Notes: generated by a model not told the origin, from the letters alone. A DNA stretch of 46,848 bases from Streptomyces sp. PH10-H1 (GCF_030063355.1 NZ_JASISZ010000065.1:1-46848); one strand, 5' to 3'; shown: positions 16,583 to 25,842, numbered from the stretch's first letter. Translations and numbers: made by a program.

Positions 16583-18111
16583 CAGGCTGCCCTCTCTCCG
16601 CCGGCGTTCCGGCCCGTGGCCGCGGCCATGACCGATTCCTCGGTGGCCAGTGCGCGCGGGAGCTCCGCGGTGATACGTCCCTCATGCATGACCAGCACCC
16701 GGTCGGCCATGCCGAGGACCTCCGGCAGGTCGGAGGAGACCATGAGGACGGCGAGTCCTTCGGCGGCGAGGGAGGACAGCAATCGATGGACCTCGGCCTT
16801 GGTGCCGATGTCGATGCCCCGGGTCGGCTCGTCGACGATCAGTACGCCGGGTTCGGTGGCCAGCCATTTGGCCAGCACGACCTTCTGCTGGTTGCCTCCG
16901 GAGAGCACACCCACCGGGTCGGAGAGCCGGTTGTACTTCAGTTGGAGCCGCACCGCCCAGTCCGCCGCCCGGCCGTGCTCCAGTGCCCTGCGGACCAGGC
17001 CGCCGCGGCCAAGCCGGTCGAGTCCGGTCAGGCCGATGTTCCGTTCGATGGACAACTCCATCACCAGGCCCTGTTGGCGCCGGTCCTCCGGAACCAGGGC
17101 GACGCCGGCGGCCATCGCGGCCGTGGGCGAGCCGGCCGGCAGTCTGTTGCCGGCCACGTGCACGTCGCCGGCGTCGGCGCGGTCGACGCCGAAGACGGCG
17201 CGCACGACCTCGCTGCGGCCGGCGCCCACCAGTCCGGCCAGCGCGACGATCTCTCCGCGGCGGACGTCGAACGAGACATCGGTGAAGACGCCCTCGCGGG
17301 TGAGGCGGCGCACGGACAGGGCCGTTTCGCCGATCCGCGCCGGCTGTTTGGGGTAGAGCTCGTCGAGGTCGCGGCCGACCATCAGGCGTACCAGGTCGTC
17401 CTCGGTCAGCCCGCCGATGGTGTCGCTGGAGATCAGCCGGCCGTCCCGCAGGGTGGTGACGCGTTGGCAGAGGGCGAAGATCTCCTCCAGCCGGTGGGAG
17501 ATGAACAGCACGGCGGTGCCCTGTTCGCGCAGCGTCCGCACCACGCCGAAGAGCCGGGCCACTTCGGCTCCGGTCAGCGCCGCGGTGGGTTCGTCCATGA
17601 TCAGGACCCGGGCGTCGAAGGAGAGTGCCTTGGCGATCTCGACGAGTTGCTGGTCGGCGATGGACAGGCCGCGGCAGAGCTGCCCGGGGTCGAGATCGAC
17701 GCCCAGCCGTTCGATGAGGGCCTGGGTCGCGTCCCGTACCGACCGGTGGTCGACCCGGCCGAAGGAGCGGCGCGGCTGGCGGCCCATGAAGATGTTCTCG
17801 GCGACGGTGAGGTCGGGAAAGAGCGTCGGTTCCTGGTAGATGACCGCGATGCCGGCTTCCCGGGCGTCGGAGGGTCCGTGGAAGGTGGCGGGCTCGCCGT
17901 CGACCAGTACCCGCCCGGCATCGGGCCGGTGTACTCCCGCGAGCATTTTGATCAGGGTGGACTTGCCCGCTCCGTTCTCGCCGGCGAGTGCGTGTGCCTC
18001 CCCGGCGAAGAGAGCCAGGGAGACACCCTGCAGGGCCCGGACCGCACCGAAGGACTTGCTGGCGTCCTCCAGCGAGAGTACGGGCCGTTCCGCCGACTTC
18101 GGCTGGTCCAT
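16582..18111 (-). CDS. rhaT: L-rhamnose ABC transporter ATP-binding protein (double ATPase)
   Basis: A 509-residue RbsA-type ATPase with two nucleotide-binding domains in one chain. Domain 1 has Walker A GENGAGKST (about 45), signature LSIADQQLVEIAKAL and Walker B VLIMDEPTAAL. Domain 2 has a degenerate Walker A (GLVGAGRSE), as is usual for sugar importers, with signature LSGGNQQKVVLAKWL and Walker B VLIVDEPTRGID. It energises rhamnose uptake. It is the first gene of the leftward operon and reads from a divergent promoter shared with rhaI, with an inverted repeat 15 nt upstream of its start. Confidence 0.92.
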   Translation of the reverse strand: MDQPKSAERPVLSLEDASKSFGAVRALQGVSLALFAGEAHALAGENGAGKSTLIKMLAGVHRPDAGRVLVDGEPATFHGPSDAREAGIAVIYQEPTLFPDLTVAENIFMGRQPRRSFGRVDHRSVRDATQALIERLGVDLDPGQLCRGLSIADQQLVEIAKALSFDARVLIMDEPTAALTGAEVARLFGVVRTLREQGTAVLFISHRLEEIFALCQRVTTLRDGRLISSDTIGGLTEDDLVRLMVGRDLDELYPKQPARIGETALSVRRLTREGVFTDVSFDVRRGEIVALAGLVGAGRSEVVRAVFGVDRADAGDVHVAGNRLPAGSPTAAMAAGVALVPEDRRQQGLVMELSIERNIGLTGLDRLGRGGLVRRALEHGRAADWAVRLQLKYNRLSDPVGVLSGGNQQKVVLAKWLATEPGVLIVDEPTRGIDIGTKAEVHRLLSSLAAEGLAVLMVSSDLPEVLGMADRVLVMHEGRITAELPRALATEESVMAAATGRNAGGERAA

Positions 18112-18125
18112 GGTGGGGCCTCACA

Positions 18126-18137
18126 TGAAAGGTTTCA
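18126..18137. promoter_or_regulatory. Candidate LacI-type operator, rhaT side
   Basis: TGAAAGGTTTCA has perfect TGAAA/TTTCA arms around two bases and lies 15 nt upstream of the rhaT start. It resembles the generic TGAAACGTTTCA site of LacI-family repressors. The two LacI genes at the end of this operon are the obvious candidates to bind it. Confidence 0.6.
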
Positions 18138-18281
18138 ACTGAGTTGCACGGACGTTAAGGCAGCGCGACATGACGCGTCAATGGTTTCGATTCAAGTTTT
18201 CCGCTCCGGCGTCCACAGTCGGTTGAACTCCCGCAACCAGGAGGTTGACACTCCCTCGTCGGGCACCTAGCTTCCCCTCAG

Positions 18282-18293
18282 TGAAACGATTCA
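18282..18293. promoter_or_regulatory. Candidate LacI-type operator, rhaI side
   Basis: TGAAACGATTCA has TGAA/TTCA arms with ACGA in the middle and ends 17 nt before the chosen rhaI start. It is one base from TGAATCGATTCA or two from TGAAACGTTTCA. With the matching site near rhaT it brackets the divergent promoter region of about 200 bp. Confidence 0.6.
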
Positions 18294-18310
18294 TGGCGGG
18301 AGCGATGAAC

Positions 18311-19477
18311 ATGACCGACCTGTCCACGGTGAAGGCCGCGCTGAAGGCCCAGTCCATCGAGACGCCGTCCTGGGCGTACGGCAACTCCGGCACGCGCTTC
18401 AAGGTGTTCGCGCAAGCGGGCGTGCCCCGCACCCCGACGGAGAAGATCGACGACGCGGCGCGCGTCCACGAATGCACCGCGGCCGCGCCCTCGGTGGCGC
18501 TGCACATCCCGTGGGACAGGACCGACGACTACCCGGCGCTGGCGGCCCATGCGGCCGAGCGCGGTGTGCGGCTCGGGGTGATCAACTCCAATGTCTTCCA
18601 GGACGACGACTACAAACTCGGCTCAGTCACCCACCCCGATCCCAAGATCCGGCGCAAGGCCACCGACCATCTGCTGGAATGCGTCGACATCATGGACGCC
18701 ACCGGCTCGCGCGATCTGAAACTGTGGTTCTCCGACGGGACGAACTACCCCGGACAGGACGATATCGCCGATCGTCAGGGACGGCTGGGCGACGCGCTGA
18801 CCGAGGTCTACGAGCGGCTCGCCGTCGACCAGCGGATGCTGCTGGAGTACAAGCTCTTCGAGCCCGCCTTCTACGCAACGGACGTACCGGACTGGGGCAC
18901 CGCGTACGCCCACTGCCTCAAGCTCGGCCCCAAGGCACAGGTCGTCGTCGACACCGGCCACCACGCCCCCGGCACCAACATCGAGTTCATCGTGGCGACG
19001 CTGCTGCGGGAGGGGAAGCTCGGCGGCTTCGACTTCAACTCACGCTTCTACGCCGACGACGACCTGATGGCCGGCGCGGCGGATCCGTTCCAGCTCTTCC
19101 GGATCATGTACGAAGTGGTGCGCGGCGGAGGGCTCGCGGCCGAGACCGGAGTGGCGTTCATGCTCGACCAGTGCCACAACATCGAGGCGAAGATCCCGGC
19201 GATCATCCGGTCCGTGATGAATGTGCAGGAAGCCACCGCCAAGGCGCTGTTGGTCGACCCCGACGCGCTGCGCGCCGCGCAGCAGGCCGGTGAGGTGCTG
19301 GAGGCGAATGCCGTGCTGATGGACGCGTACAACACCGACGTCCGTCCGCTGCTGCGCGAGGTCCGCGAGGAGCAGGGCATCGACCCGGATCCGATCGCCG
19401 CCTACAAGCGTTCCGGCTGGGCCGATCACATCGTCGCCGAACGGGTCGGCGGGACGCAGGCGGGCTGGGGGGCGTAG
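18311..19477 (+). CDS. rhaI: L-rhamnose isomerase (Pseudomonas stutzeri type)
   Basis: Converts L-rhamnose to L-rhamnulose. The 388-residue TIM-barrel protein fits the RhaI family of about 385 residues rather than E. coli RhaA. Metal-site segments are LLEYKLFEPAFYATD (Glu), VVVDTGHHAPGTNIEF (Asp and His) and FDFNSRFYADDDLMAGAADP (Asp pair). ATG 18311 is favoured because GGGAG (18298-18302) lies 8 nt upstream; in-frame ATGs at 18293 and 18305 are alternatives. The first would overlap the operator. It is the first gene of the rightward operon rhaI-rhaD-rhaB, divergent from rhaT. Confidence 0.92.
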   Translation: MTDLSTVKAALKAQSIETPSWAYGNSGTRFKVFAQAGVPRTPTEKIDDAARVHECTAAAPSVALHIPWDRTDDYPALAAHAAERGVRLGVINSNVFQDDDYKLGSVTHPDPKIRRKATDHLLECVDIMDATGSRDLKLWFSDGTNYPGQDDIADRQGRLGDALTEVYERLAVDQRMLLEYKLFEPAFYATDVPDWGTAYAHCLKLGPKAQVVVDTGHHAPGTNIEFIVATLLREGKLGGFDFNSRFYADDDLMAGAADPFQLFRIMYEVVRGGGLAAETGVAFMLDQCHNIEAKIPAIIRSVMNVQEATAKALLVDPDALRAAQQAGEVLEANAVLMDAYNTDVRPLLREVREEQGIDPDPIAAYKRSGWADHIVAERVGGTQAGWGA

Positions 19478-19612
19478 AGCCTTTCCGGCGGGCCCCAGCC
19501 CGCTCCGACCTCAGCCGCAGCACAGTGCCCGCGACGCCGGTGACCCCGACGCCGATGCCCCGTCCGTCCGCCCCGCCCGACGATTCCGCTCCCATCCGCA
19601 AGGGGTTCCACG

Positions 19613-21658
19613 ATGACCGCAGAACTGCACCCGCAGGCGGCGGAGCTGCTGGCGCGCAGCCACCGACTGGGCGCCGATCCCCGAAACACCAACTACGCCG
19701 GCGGCAACACTTCCGCCAAGGGCACCGCCACCGATCCCGTGACCGGGCAGGACGCGGAGCTGATGTGGGTCAAGGGTTCCGGGGGCGACCTGGGCACCCT
19801 GTCGGCGTCCGGGCTCGCCGCGCTGCGGCTCGACCGGCTGCGCGCCCTTGTGGACGTCTATCCGGGCGTCGACCGCGAGGACGAGATGGTGGCCGCCTTC
19901 GACTACTGCCTGCACGGCAAGGGCGGTGCGGCGCCCTCCATCGACACCGCGATGCACGCTCTGGTCGGGGCCGTACATGTCGATCATCTGCACCCGGACT
20001 CCGGCATCGCGCTCGCCTGCTCCGCCGACGGCGAGGCGCTGACCAAGGAGTGCTTCGGCGACCGGGTGGCCTGGGTGCCGTGGCGCCGCCCGGGATTCCA
20101 ACTGGGCCTGGACATCGCCGCCGTCAAGGAGGGGAATCCGCAGGCCATCGGCTGCGTCCTCGGCGGTCATGGCATCACCGCATGGGGCGCGAGCTCGCAG
20201 GAGTGCGAGCAGAACTCCCTCGACATCATCCGTACTGCCACCGCGTTCCTCGACCGGCGCGGCGGCAGCGAGCCGTTCGGGCCCGTCCTGCCCGGCTTCG
20301 AGCCGCTGCCCTCGGCGGAGCGCAGGGCCAGGGCGGCCGCGCTCGCCCCCGTCCTGCGGTCCATCGCCTCCGCCGACCGACCCCAGATCGGCCATTTCTG
20401 CGACTCCGAGGCGGTGCTGGACTTCCTCGCCCGGGCCGAGCACCCGCGCCTGGCCGCGCTCGGCACCTCCTGCCCCGACCACTTCCTGCGCACCAAGGTC
20501 CGCCCGCTGGTCCTTGACCTGTCCGGCGACGCGCCGCTCGACGAAGCGGTCGCGCGGCTGCGGCAGCTGCACACCGAGTACCGTGAGCAGTACGCCGCCT
20601 ACTACGCGCGGCACGCCACGCCCGACTCGCCTCCGATGCGCGGCGCCGACCCGGCGATCGTCCTGGTCCCGAGCGTCGGGATGTTCTCCTACGGCAAGGA
20701 CAAACAGACCGCACGGGTCGCGGGGGAGTTCTACCTCAATGCGATCAACGTGATGCGCGGTGCCGAGGCGGTCTCGTCGTATCTGCCGATCGAGGAATCC
20801 GAGAAGTTCCGTATCGAGTACTGGGAATTGGAGGAAGCCAAGCTGCGCCGTATGCCCCGGGCGCAGCCGCTGGCGACCAGGATCGCGCTGGTGACCGGTG
20901 CCGGCTCGGGCATCGGCAGGGCGATCGCCCACCGGCTCGCCGCCGAAGGTGCCTGCGTGGTCGTGGCCGACGTCAACGCGACGAGCGCCGCCGCTGTCGT
21001 CGAAGAGCTCGGCGGGGTGGACCGCGCGGTCGCGGTGACGGTCGACGTCACCTCCGAGGAGCAGGTCCTGGCGGCGTTCGACGCGGCGGTCCTCGCCTTC
21101 GGCGGAGTGGATCTGGTGGTCAACAACGCGGGCATCTCCATCTCCAAGCCGCTGTTGGAGACCACCGCCGCGGACTGGGACCTGCAGCACGCGATCATGG
21201 CGCGCGGATCCTTCCTCGTCTCACGGGAGGCCGCGCGCGTCATGATCCAGCAGAGCCTGGGCGGTGACATCGTCTACATCTCCAGCAAGAACGGGGTCTT
21301 CGCCGGCCCCAACAACATCGCCTACGGCGCCACCAAGGCCGACCAGGCCCACCAGGTGCGGCTGCTCGCCGCCGAGCTGGGGGAGTACGGCATCCGGGTC
21401 AACGGCGTCAACCCCGACGGGGTGGTCCAGGGCTCGGGGATCTTCGCGGGCGGTTGGGGCGCCCAACGCGCAGCGGTGTACGGGGTGAGCGAGGAGAGCC
21501 TCGGCGAGTTCTACGCCCAGCGCACCCTCCTCAAGCGCGAGGTCCTGCCCGAGCACGTGGCCAACGCCGTCTTCGCTCTGACCGCTGGTGACCTCAGCCA
21601 TACGACGGGCCTGCACATCCCCGTCGACGCCGGCGTGGCAGCGGCGTTCCTGCGGTAA
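19613..21658 (+). CDS. rhaD: Bifunctional L-rhamnulose-1-phosphate aldolase / L-lactaldehyde dehydrogenase
   Basis: A 681-residue fusion. The N-terminal class II aldolase domain (about 1-405) cleaves rhamnulose-1-phosphate to dihydroxyacetone phosphate and lactaldehyde; zinc-type histidines are in VGAVHVDHLHPDSGIAL and GGHGITAWG. The C-terminal short-chain dehydrogenase (about 420-681) has the cofactor motif TGAGSGIGRAIA, NNAG, and the YxxxK catalytic pair in AYGATKAD, and should oxidise L-lactaldehyde to lactate. This architecture is the TIGR02632 family common in actinobacteria and bacilli. The start ATG 19613 follows AAGGGG. It follows rhaI by 135 nt and precedes the kinase by 80 nt. Confidence 0.92.
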   Translation: MTAELHPQAAELLARSHRLGADPRNTNYAGGNTSAKGTATDPVTGQDAELMWVKGSGGDLGTLSASGLAALRLDRLRALVDVYPGVDREDEMVAAFDYCLHGKGGAAPSIDTAMHALVGAVHVDHLHPDSGIALACSADGEALTKECFGDRVAWVPWRRPGFQLGLDIAAVKEGNPQAIGCVLGGHGITAWGASSQECEQNSLDIIRTATAFLDRRGGSEPFGPVLPGFEPLPSAERRARAAALAPVLRSIASADRPQIGHFCDSEAVLDFLARAEHPRLAALGTSCPDHFLRTKVRPLVLDLSGDAPLDEAVARLRQLHTEYREQYAAYYARHATPDSPPMRGADPAIVLVPSVGMFSYGKDKQTARVAGEFYLNAINVMRGAEAVSSYLPIEESEKFRIEYWELEEAKLRRMPRAQPLATRIALVTGAGSGIGRAIAHRLAAEGACVVVADVNATSAAAVVEELGGVDRAVAVTVDVTSEEQVLAAFDAAVLAFGGVDLVVNNAGISISKPLLETTAADWDLQHAIMARGSFLVSREAARVMIQQSLGGDIVYISSKNGVFAGPNNIAYGATKADQAHQVRLLAAELGEYGIRVNGVNPDGVVQGSGIFAGGWGAQRAAVYGVSEESLGEFYAQRTLLKREVLPEHVANAVFALTAGDLSHTTGLHIPVDAGVAAAFLR

Positions 21659-21738
21659 CGGGTCCCGGCCGGCTGTCGGGCGGATCCCCTCCGGCGGCCG
21701 GCGAGTCTCCGTTCCCAAGACTTTCTGTGAGGCCCTTC

Positions 21739-23223
21739 ATGTCACTGCGCGACCCCCGTGCCCTCGCCGCCGTCGACCTCGGCGCTTCCAGCGGGCGGGT
21801 CATCGTCGGCCGGGTGACCGCACGGTCGGTCGCCCTGGACGAGGTCCACCGCTTCCCCAACATCCCGGTACGCGTCGGCGGCACCCTGCACTGGGACGTG
21901 CTGGCGCTGTACCGCGGGGTCCTGGAGGGTCTGCGCGCGGCCGGTCCGGTGACGTCCGTCGGTATCGACACCTGGGCCGTGGACTACGGGTTGCTGGCGG
22001 CGGACGGTTCGCTGCTCGGCAACCCCGTCCACTACCGCGACGGCCGGACGGAGGGCGTTCCGGAGCGGATCTGGCGGACGGTGCCGCAGGCCGAGCTGTA
22101 CGCGGCCACCGGTGTGCAGCATGCACCGTTCAACACCCTCTACCAGCTGGCCGCCGCCCGGGGGACTCCGCAACTGGAAGCCGCCGCGCAGCTGTTGATG
22201 ATGCCGGACCTCATCTCGTACTGGCTCACCGGGACGGCCGGCACCGAGCTGACGAACGCCTCCACCACCCAGCTCCTGGACCCCCGCACCGGCGACTGGG
22301 CGCACGCACTGGCCGGGCGGCTCGGCATCGACCTGTCGCTCTTCCCGCCGCTGCGCCGGCCCGGCGACCCGGCGGGTGAGCTGCTGCCCGAGGTCCTGGA
22401 GGCGACCGGGCTGCAGCGCCCCGTGCCGGTGGTCGCGGTCGGATCGCACGACACCGCCTCGGCGGTCGCCGGGGTGCCGGCGGACACCGACCGTTTCGCG
22501 TACATCTCCTGCGGCACCTGGTCGCTGGCCGGAGTGGAACTGGACGCTCCCGTCCTGACCGAGGACTCGCGCGCGGCGAACTTCACCAATGAGCTGGGCG
22601 TGGACGGCACTGTCCGCTATCTGCGCAACATCATGGGCCTGTGGCTGCTGCAGGAATGTCTCCGCTCCTGGCAGGCCGCGGGGCTTCCGCACGACCTCGA
22701 CCACCTGCTGGCTCGAGCCGCACAGGCCCCGCCGCTGCGTTCGGTCGTGGACGCCGCCGACCCGGGATTCCTCGCCCCGCTCGGCATGCCGGACCGCATC
22801 GCCGCATCCTGCCGCCGGACCGGACAGCCCGAACCGCGCGATCCCGCGGAGACGGTGCGCTGCATCCTGGACTCCCTCGCGCTGGCACACCGCGCGGCGA
22901 TCGAGGACGCCCAGCGCCTGTCGGGACGGCACGTCGACGTCGTCCACATCGTCGGTGGCGGCGCGCGCAACGAACTGCTCTGCCAACTGACGGCGGACGC
23001 CTGCGGGCTGCCCGTCGTGGCAGGTCCCGCCGAGGCGGCGGCACTGGGCAACATCCTGGTGCAGGCGCGGGCCGCAGGGGTGATCGGGGGCGGCCTCGCC
23101 GACATCCGCTCCCTGCTGCGCGCCACCCAGCCGCTGCGCCGCTACGAGCCGTCCGGCGACCGCACCCGATGGAACGAGGCGGCCGCCCGGCCGGGCCGCG
23201 CGAAGGACACGGTTCGTACGTAA
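21739..23223 (+). CDS. rhaB: L-rhamnulokinase
   Basis: A 494-residue FGGY-type sugar kinase that phosphorylates L-rhamnulose at C1. The N-terminal ATPase domain opens with AAVDLGASSGRVIVG, followed by GIDTWAVDYGLL, a RhaB signature, and YRDGRT. The second domain has the FGGY-like phosphate region VVHIVGGGARNELLCQLTAD (about residue 405). ATG 21739 is preferred over GTG 21727 because GTGAGG lies 6 nt upstream of it. It completes the pathway from rhamnose to DHAP and lactate together with rhaM, rhaI and rhaD. Confidence 0.92.
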   Translation: MSLRDPRALAAVDLGASSGRVIVGRVTARSVALDEVHRFPNIPVRVGGTLHWDVLALYRGVLEGLRAAGPVTSVGIDTWAVDYGLLAADGSLLGNPVHYRDGRTEGVPERIWRTVPQAELYAATGVQHAPFNTLYQLAAARGTPQLEAAAQLLMMPDLISYWLTGTAGTELTNASTTQLLDPRTGDWAHALAGRLGIDLSLFPPLRRPGDPAGELLPEVLEATGLQRPVPVVAVGSHDTASAVAGVPADTDRFAYISCGTWSLAGVELDAPVLTEDSRAANFTNELGVDGTVRYLRNIMGLWLLQECLRSWQAAGLPHDLDHLLARAAQAPPLRSVVDAADPGFLAPLGMPDRIAASCRRTGQPEPRDPAETVRCILDSLALAHRAAIEDAQRLSGRHVDVVHIVGGGARNELLCQLTADACGLPVVAGPAEAAALGNILVQARAAGVIGGGLADIRSLLRATQPLRRYEPSGDRTRWNEAAARPGRAKDTVRT

Positions 23224-23536
23224 GCCCGGGTGAGGCGCTGCGCGACGGCTGTACCGCGCCGACTTGAGCCACCCCACATCGCCGAAGGCATCACTGCAGA
23301 CATCCGGCGTGTCACCCACCCACCCCGGGTCCCGGCCGGCGCACCGTTCTCCGGGGTCCGGTGTCCGGATCCACCGGATTCGGCAGCTGATCGGCGGCAG
23401 CCGGGCATGGCGGTTGCGTCGGGTGATCCGGTGGATGTCCCTGGCCTGCACTTTTTTCCTTTCCAACCCGGGCACAATCGGGCAACCTCTTGCCCGGAAC
23501 GGGGCGGTGCACGGCCTTGGCGCGACGGTATAACTC
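23224..23536. other. Intergenic region with a long inverted repeat
   Basis: No gene is seen. ATCCACCGGAT (23369-23379) is repeated as its exact reverse complement ATCCGGTGGAT (23426-23436), leaving a 46-nt interior. It may form a long hairpin in the rhaB 3' end transcript or be a pair of regulator half-sites. A T-rich run follows (TTTTTTCC around 23452), unusual in this GC-rich DNA. Promoter and operator sequences of the DeoR gene occupy the right end. Confidence 0.5.
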
Positions 23537-23575
23537 ATGGACGGGCCCATTCGGGCCCAGGATGCCCGAACGGGC
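23474..23575. promoter_or_regulatory. Operator array before and inside the start of the DeoR gene
   Basis: Related sequences occur repeatedly: GCCCATTCGGGC (23545-23556) and GCCCGAACGGGC (23564-23575), with GCCC/GGGC arms around four bases, and the looser copies GCCCGGAACGGGGC (about 23492-23505) and GCACAATCGGGC (about 23473-23484). They share a GCCCnnnCGGGC pattern. This is the expected arrangement for autoregulation by the adjacent DeoR protein. The position also argues for the downstream start of that gene. Confidence 0.55.
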
Positions 23576-23596
23576 GCAGAAGGGCGGGTGCGGGCG

Positions 23597-24358
23597 ATGC
23601 AGTCGGAAGAGAGGCACCGCCGGTTGCTCGCTCTGGCGCGCCAGGCGGGCCGGGTCGAGGTCGCTGTCGCGGCCGCCGACTTCAGGGTCGCTCCGGAGAC
23701 CATCCGGCGGGACCTGAGCGCACTGGAGCGCAGGGGGCTGGTCCGTCGCACCCACGGCGGCGCCTACCCCGTCGAGAGCGCGGGCTTCGAGACCAATCTG
23801 GCCCAGCGCGTCACGCTGCACGTCGAGAGCAAGCGCCGTATCGCCGCAGAGGGGGTCCAGCTCCTCGACGGTGCGGAAACGATCTTTGTGGACGAGGGCT
23901 ACACGCCTCAGATCCTCGCCGCGGTGCTGCCGACCGACCGGCCCCTGACGGTGGTGACGGCATCGCTGTCGACGGCCGCGGCGGTCGCCGAATCGGACAA
24001 CACCACCGTCCTCCTCCTGGGCGGCCGAGTCCGCGCCCGGACGCTGGCAACCGTGGGCTCCTGGGCCTGCGCCATGCTCTCGGGCTTCGTCATCGATCTG
24101 GCGTTCATGGGATCGAACGGGATCTCCCGGGAGTTCGGGCTCACAACGCCGGACCCGGTCGTGGCGGACGTCAAGGCCAAGGCGATCGAGGTCTCCCGCA
24201 GACGGATCTTCCTGGGGCACCACGGCAAGTTCGGAGCGAACAGCTTCTGCCGGTTCGCGGAGGTCGCCGACTTCGAGGCCATCGTCACCGACACCGGACT
24301 GTCCAGCGCGGAAGCGCACCGCTACACCCTCCTGGGCCCTCAGGTCATCCGCGTCTGA
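23597..24358 (+). CDS. DeoR-family transcriptional regulator
   Basis: A DeoR/GlpR-type repressor of about 253 residues. The N-terminal winged helix begins MQSEERHRRLLALARQAGRV and has the family recognition motif APETIRRDLSALERRGLVRR. The C-terminal sensor domain (about 75-250, VNK-like GLxxxx region, GSNGIS and DVKAKAIEVSRR) binds a phosphorylated sugar. ATG 23597 is chosen because the conserved domain starts there; ATG 23537 and GTG 23588 are in frame, but starting at 23537 would put the palindromes inside the gene. It sits upstream of the polyol transport and catabolism genes in the same direction and probably controls them. Confidence 0.85.
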   Translation: MQSEERHRRLLALARQAGRVEVAVAAADFRVAPETIRRDLSALERRGLVRRTHGGAYPVESAGFETNLAQRVTLHVESKRRIAAEGVQLLDGAETIFVDEGYTPQILAAVLPTDRPLTVVTASLSTAAAVAESDNTTVLLLGGRVRARTLATVGSWACAMLSGFVIDLAFMGSNGISREFGLTTPDPVVADVKAKAIEVSRRRIFLGHHGKFGANSFCRFAEVADFEAIVTDTGLSSAEAHRYTLLGPQVIRV

Positions 24359-24477
24359 CCCGACCGCTCTCCAACCCCCTGTATCCGGCTGCTCCTGGGT
24401 GACGGGCACCTGTGGCGTGGGCGAAATCAACTGACACCCGGTCCCACCCGACCGGATCACCAACGAAGGGATCCAGC

Positions 24478-25842
24478 GTGACGACAAGACCGAAGAACGC
24501 GCCTCGCACCGTTGCGATGGGAGCCATCGTCCTCTGCACCAGCCTGCTGGCGGCGTGTTCGGGCGCCGGTGGCGGGGGCGGCGGTTCCCAGGCGCACTTC
24601 ATCAACGTGCTGATGGTCAACAACCCGCAGATGGTGGATCTGCAGAAGCTGACCGCGGGCAACTTCACGAAGTCCACGGGCATCAAGGTCAATTTCACCG
24701 TGCTGCCGGAGAACGACGTCCGGGACAAGATCAGCCAGGACTTCGCCAGCCAGGCCGGACAGTACGACGTGGCGACCATCAGCAACTACGAGACGCCGAT
24801 CTACGCCAAGAACGGCTGGCTGTCGCCGCTGACCGCCCAATCCAAGGCCGACACCGCGTTCGACCAGAGCGACATCCTGCCGAGCATCAGTGAGTCCCTG
24901 ACCTCGGGCGGACAGATATACGCAGAGCCGTTCTACGGCGAGTCGTCGTTCCTGATGTACCGCAAGGACGTCTTCGCGGCCAAGAACCTGACCATGCCCG
25001 CCAACCCGACCTGGACCCAGGTCGCGGACCTGGCGGCGCAGGCCGACGGGGCGCAGCCCGGTATGAAGGGCATCTGCCTGCGCGGGCAGCCCGGATGGGG
25101 TGAGCTGATCGCGCCTTTGACCACGGTCGTGAACACCATGGGCGGCACCTGCTTCGACAAGGACTGGAAGGCCCAGGTCAACAGCCCGGAATTCATCAAG
25201 GCGACGAAGTTCTATGTCGACCTGGTGCGCGCGCACGGTGAGGCAGGCGCCCCGCAGGCCGGATTCACCGAGTGCCTGAACAACATGGAGCAGGGCAAGG
25301 TCGCCATGTGGTACGACGCCACCTCGGCCGCCGGCCTGCTGGACGGAACGGGTTCACCGGTCGCCGGGAAGATGGGGTACGTGCCCGCGCCGGTCGACCG
25401 GACCAAGAGTTCGGGATGGCTCTACACCTGGGCCTGGGGTCTGCAGAAGGCCAGCAAACACCAGGACGACGCCTGGAAGTTCATCTCCTGGGCGTCGGGC
25501 AAGAACTACGAGAACCTCGTCGGCGGCAAGCTGGGCTGGTCCAAGGTCCCGGCCGGCAAGCGCACTTCGACGTACTCCAACGCCCAGTACCTCACCGCCG
25601 CATCGGCGTTCGCCGCGGCCACCAAGACCGCACTGACCAACGCCGACCCCCTGAATCCCGGTGTGCAGGAACGACCCGCCCCCGGCATCCAGTTCGTCGG
25701 CATCCCCGAATTCACCGATCTCGGCACTCAGGTCTCCCAGGAGATCAGCTCCGCCATCGCCGGCCGGACCAGCGTCGAGAGCGCCCTGAAGACCAGTCAG
25801 TCCCGCGCCGAGGCGGTCGCCGCCAAACACGCGGGCCAGTGA
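24478..25842 (+). CDS. Sugar/polyol ABC transporter substrate-binding lipoprotein
   Basis: A 454-residue family-1 (MalE/SmoE-like) solute-binding protein. The signal peptide carries lipobox LAAC with Cys27 and is followed by a glycine/serine tether. The mature region has typical features: NFTKSTGIKVNFTVLPEND, YDVATISNYETPIYAKNGWL, PFYGESSFLMYRKDVF and GKVAMWYDATSAAG. It is most like the sorbitol/mannitol-type binding proteins. GTG 24478 is preceded by GAAGGGA at 7 nt. It heads a set with two permeases, a polyol-type dehydrogenase and a kinase, consistent with a sugar alcohol ligand such as sorbitol, mannitol or arabitol; the ligand is inference. Confidence 0.88.
   Translation: MTTRPKNAPRTVAMGAIVLCTSLLAACSGAGGGGGGSQAHFINVLMVNNPQMVDLQKLTAGNFTKSTGIKVNFTVLPENDVRDKISQDFASQAGQYDVATISNYETPIYAKNGWLSPLTAQSKADTAFDQSDILPSISESLTSGGQIYAEPFYGESSFLMYRKDVFAAKNLTMPANPTWTQVADLAAQADGAQPGMKGICLRGQPGWGELIAPLTTVVNTMGGTCFDKDWKAQVNSPEFIKATKFYVDLVRAHGEAGAPQAGFTECLNNMEQGKVAMWYDATSAAGLLDGTGSPVAGKMGYVPAPVDRTKSSGWLYTWAWGLQKASKHQDDAWKFISWASGKNYENLVGGKLGWSKVPAGKRTSTYSNAQYLTAASAFAAATKTALTNADPLNPGVQERPAPGIQFVGIPEFTDLGTQVSQEISSAIAGRTSVESALKTSQSRAEAVAAKHAGQ

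Noticed and set aside
16684..18270. 528-codon plus-strand frame over rhaT
   Set aside because: Antisense of a gene with complete ABC ATPase motifs.
19511..21190. 559-codon minus-strand frame over rhaD
   Set aside because: Antisense shadow of the aldolase-dehydrogenase.
21742..23751. 669-codon minus-strand frame over rhaB
   Set aside because: Antisense of the rhamnulokinase; no family motif.
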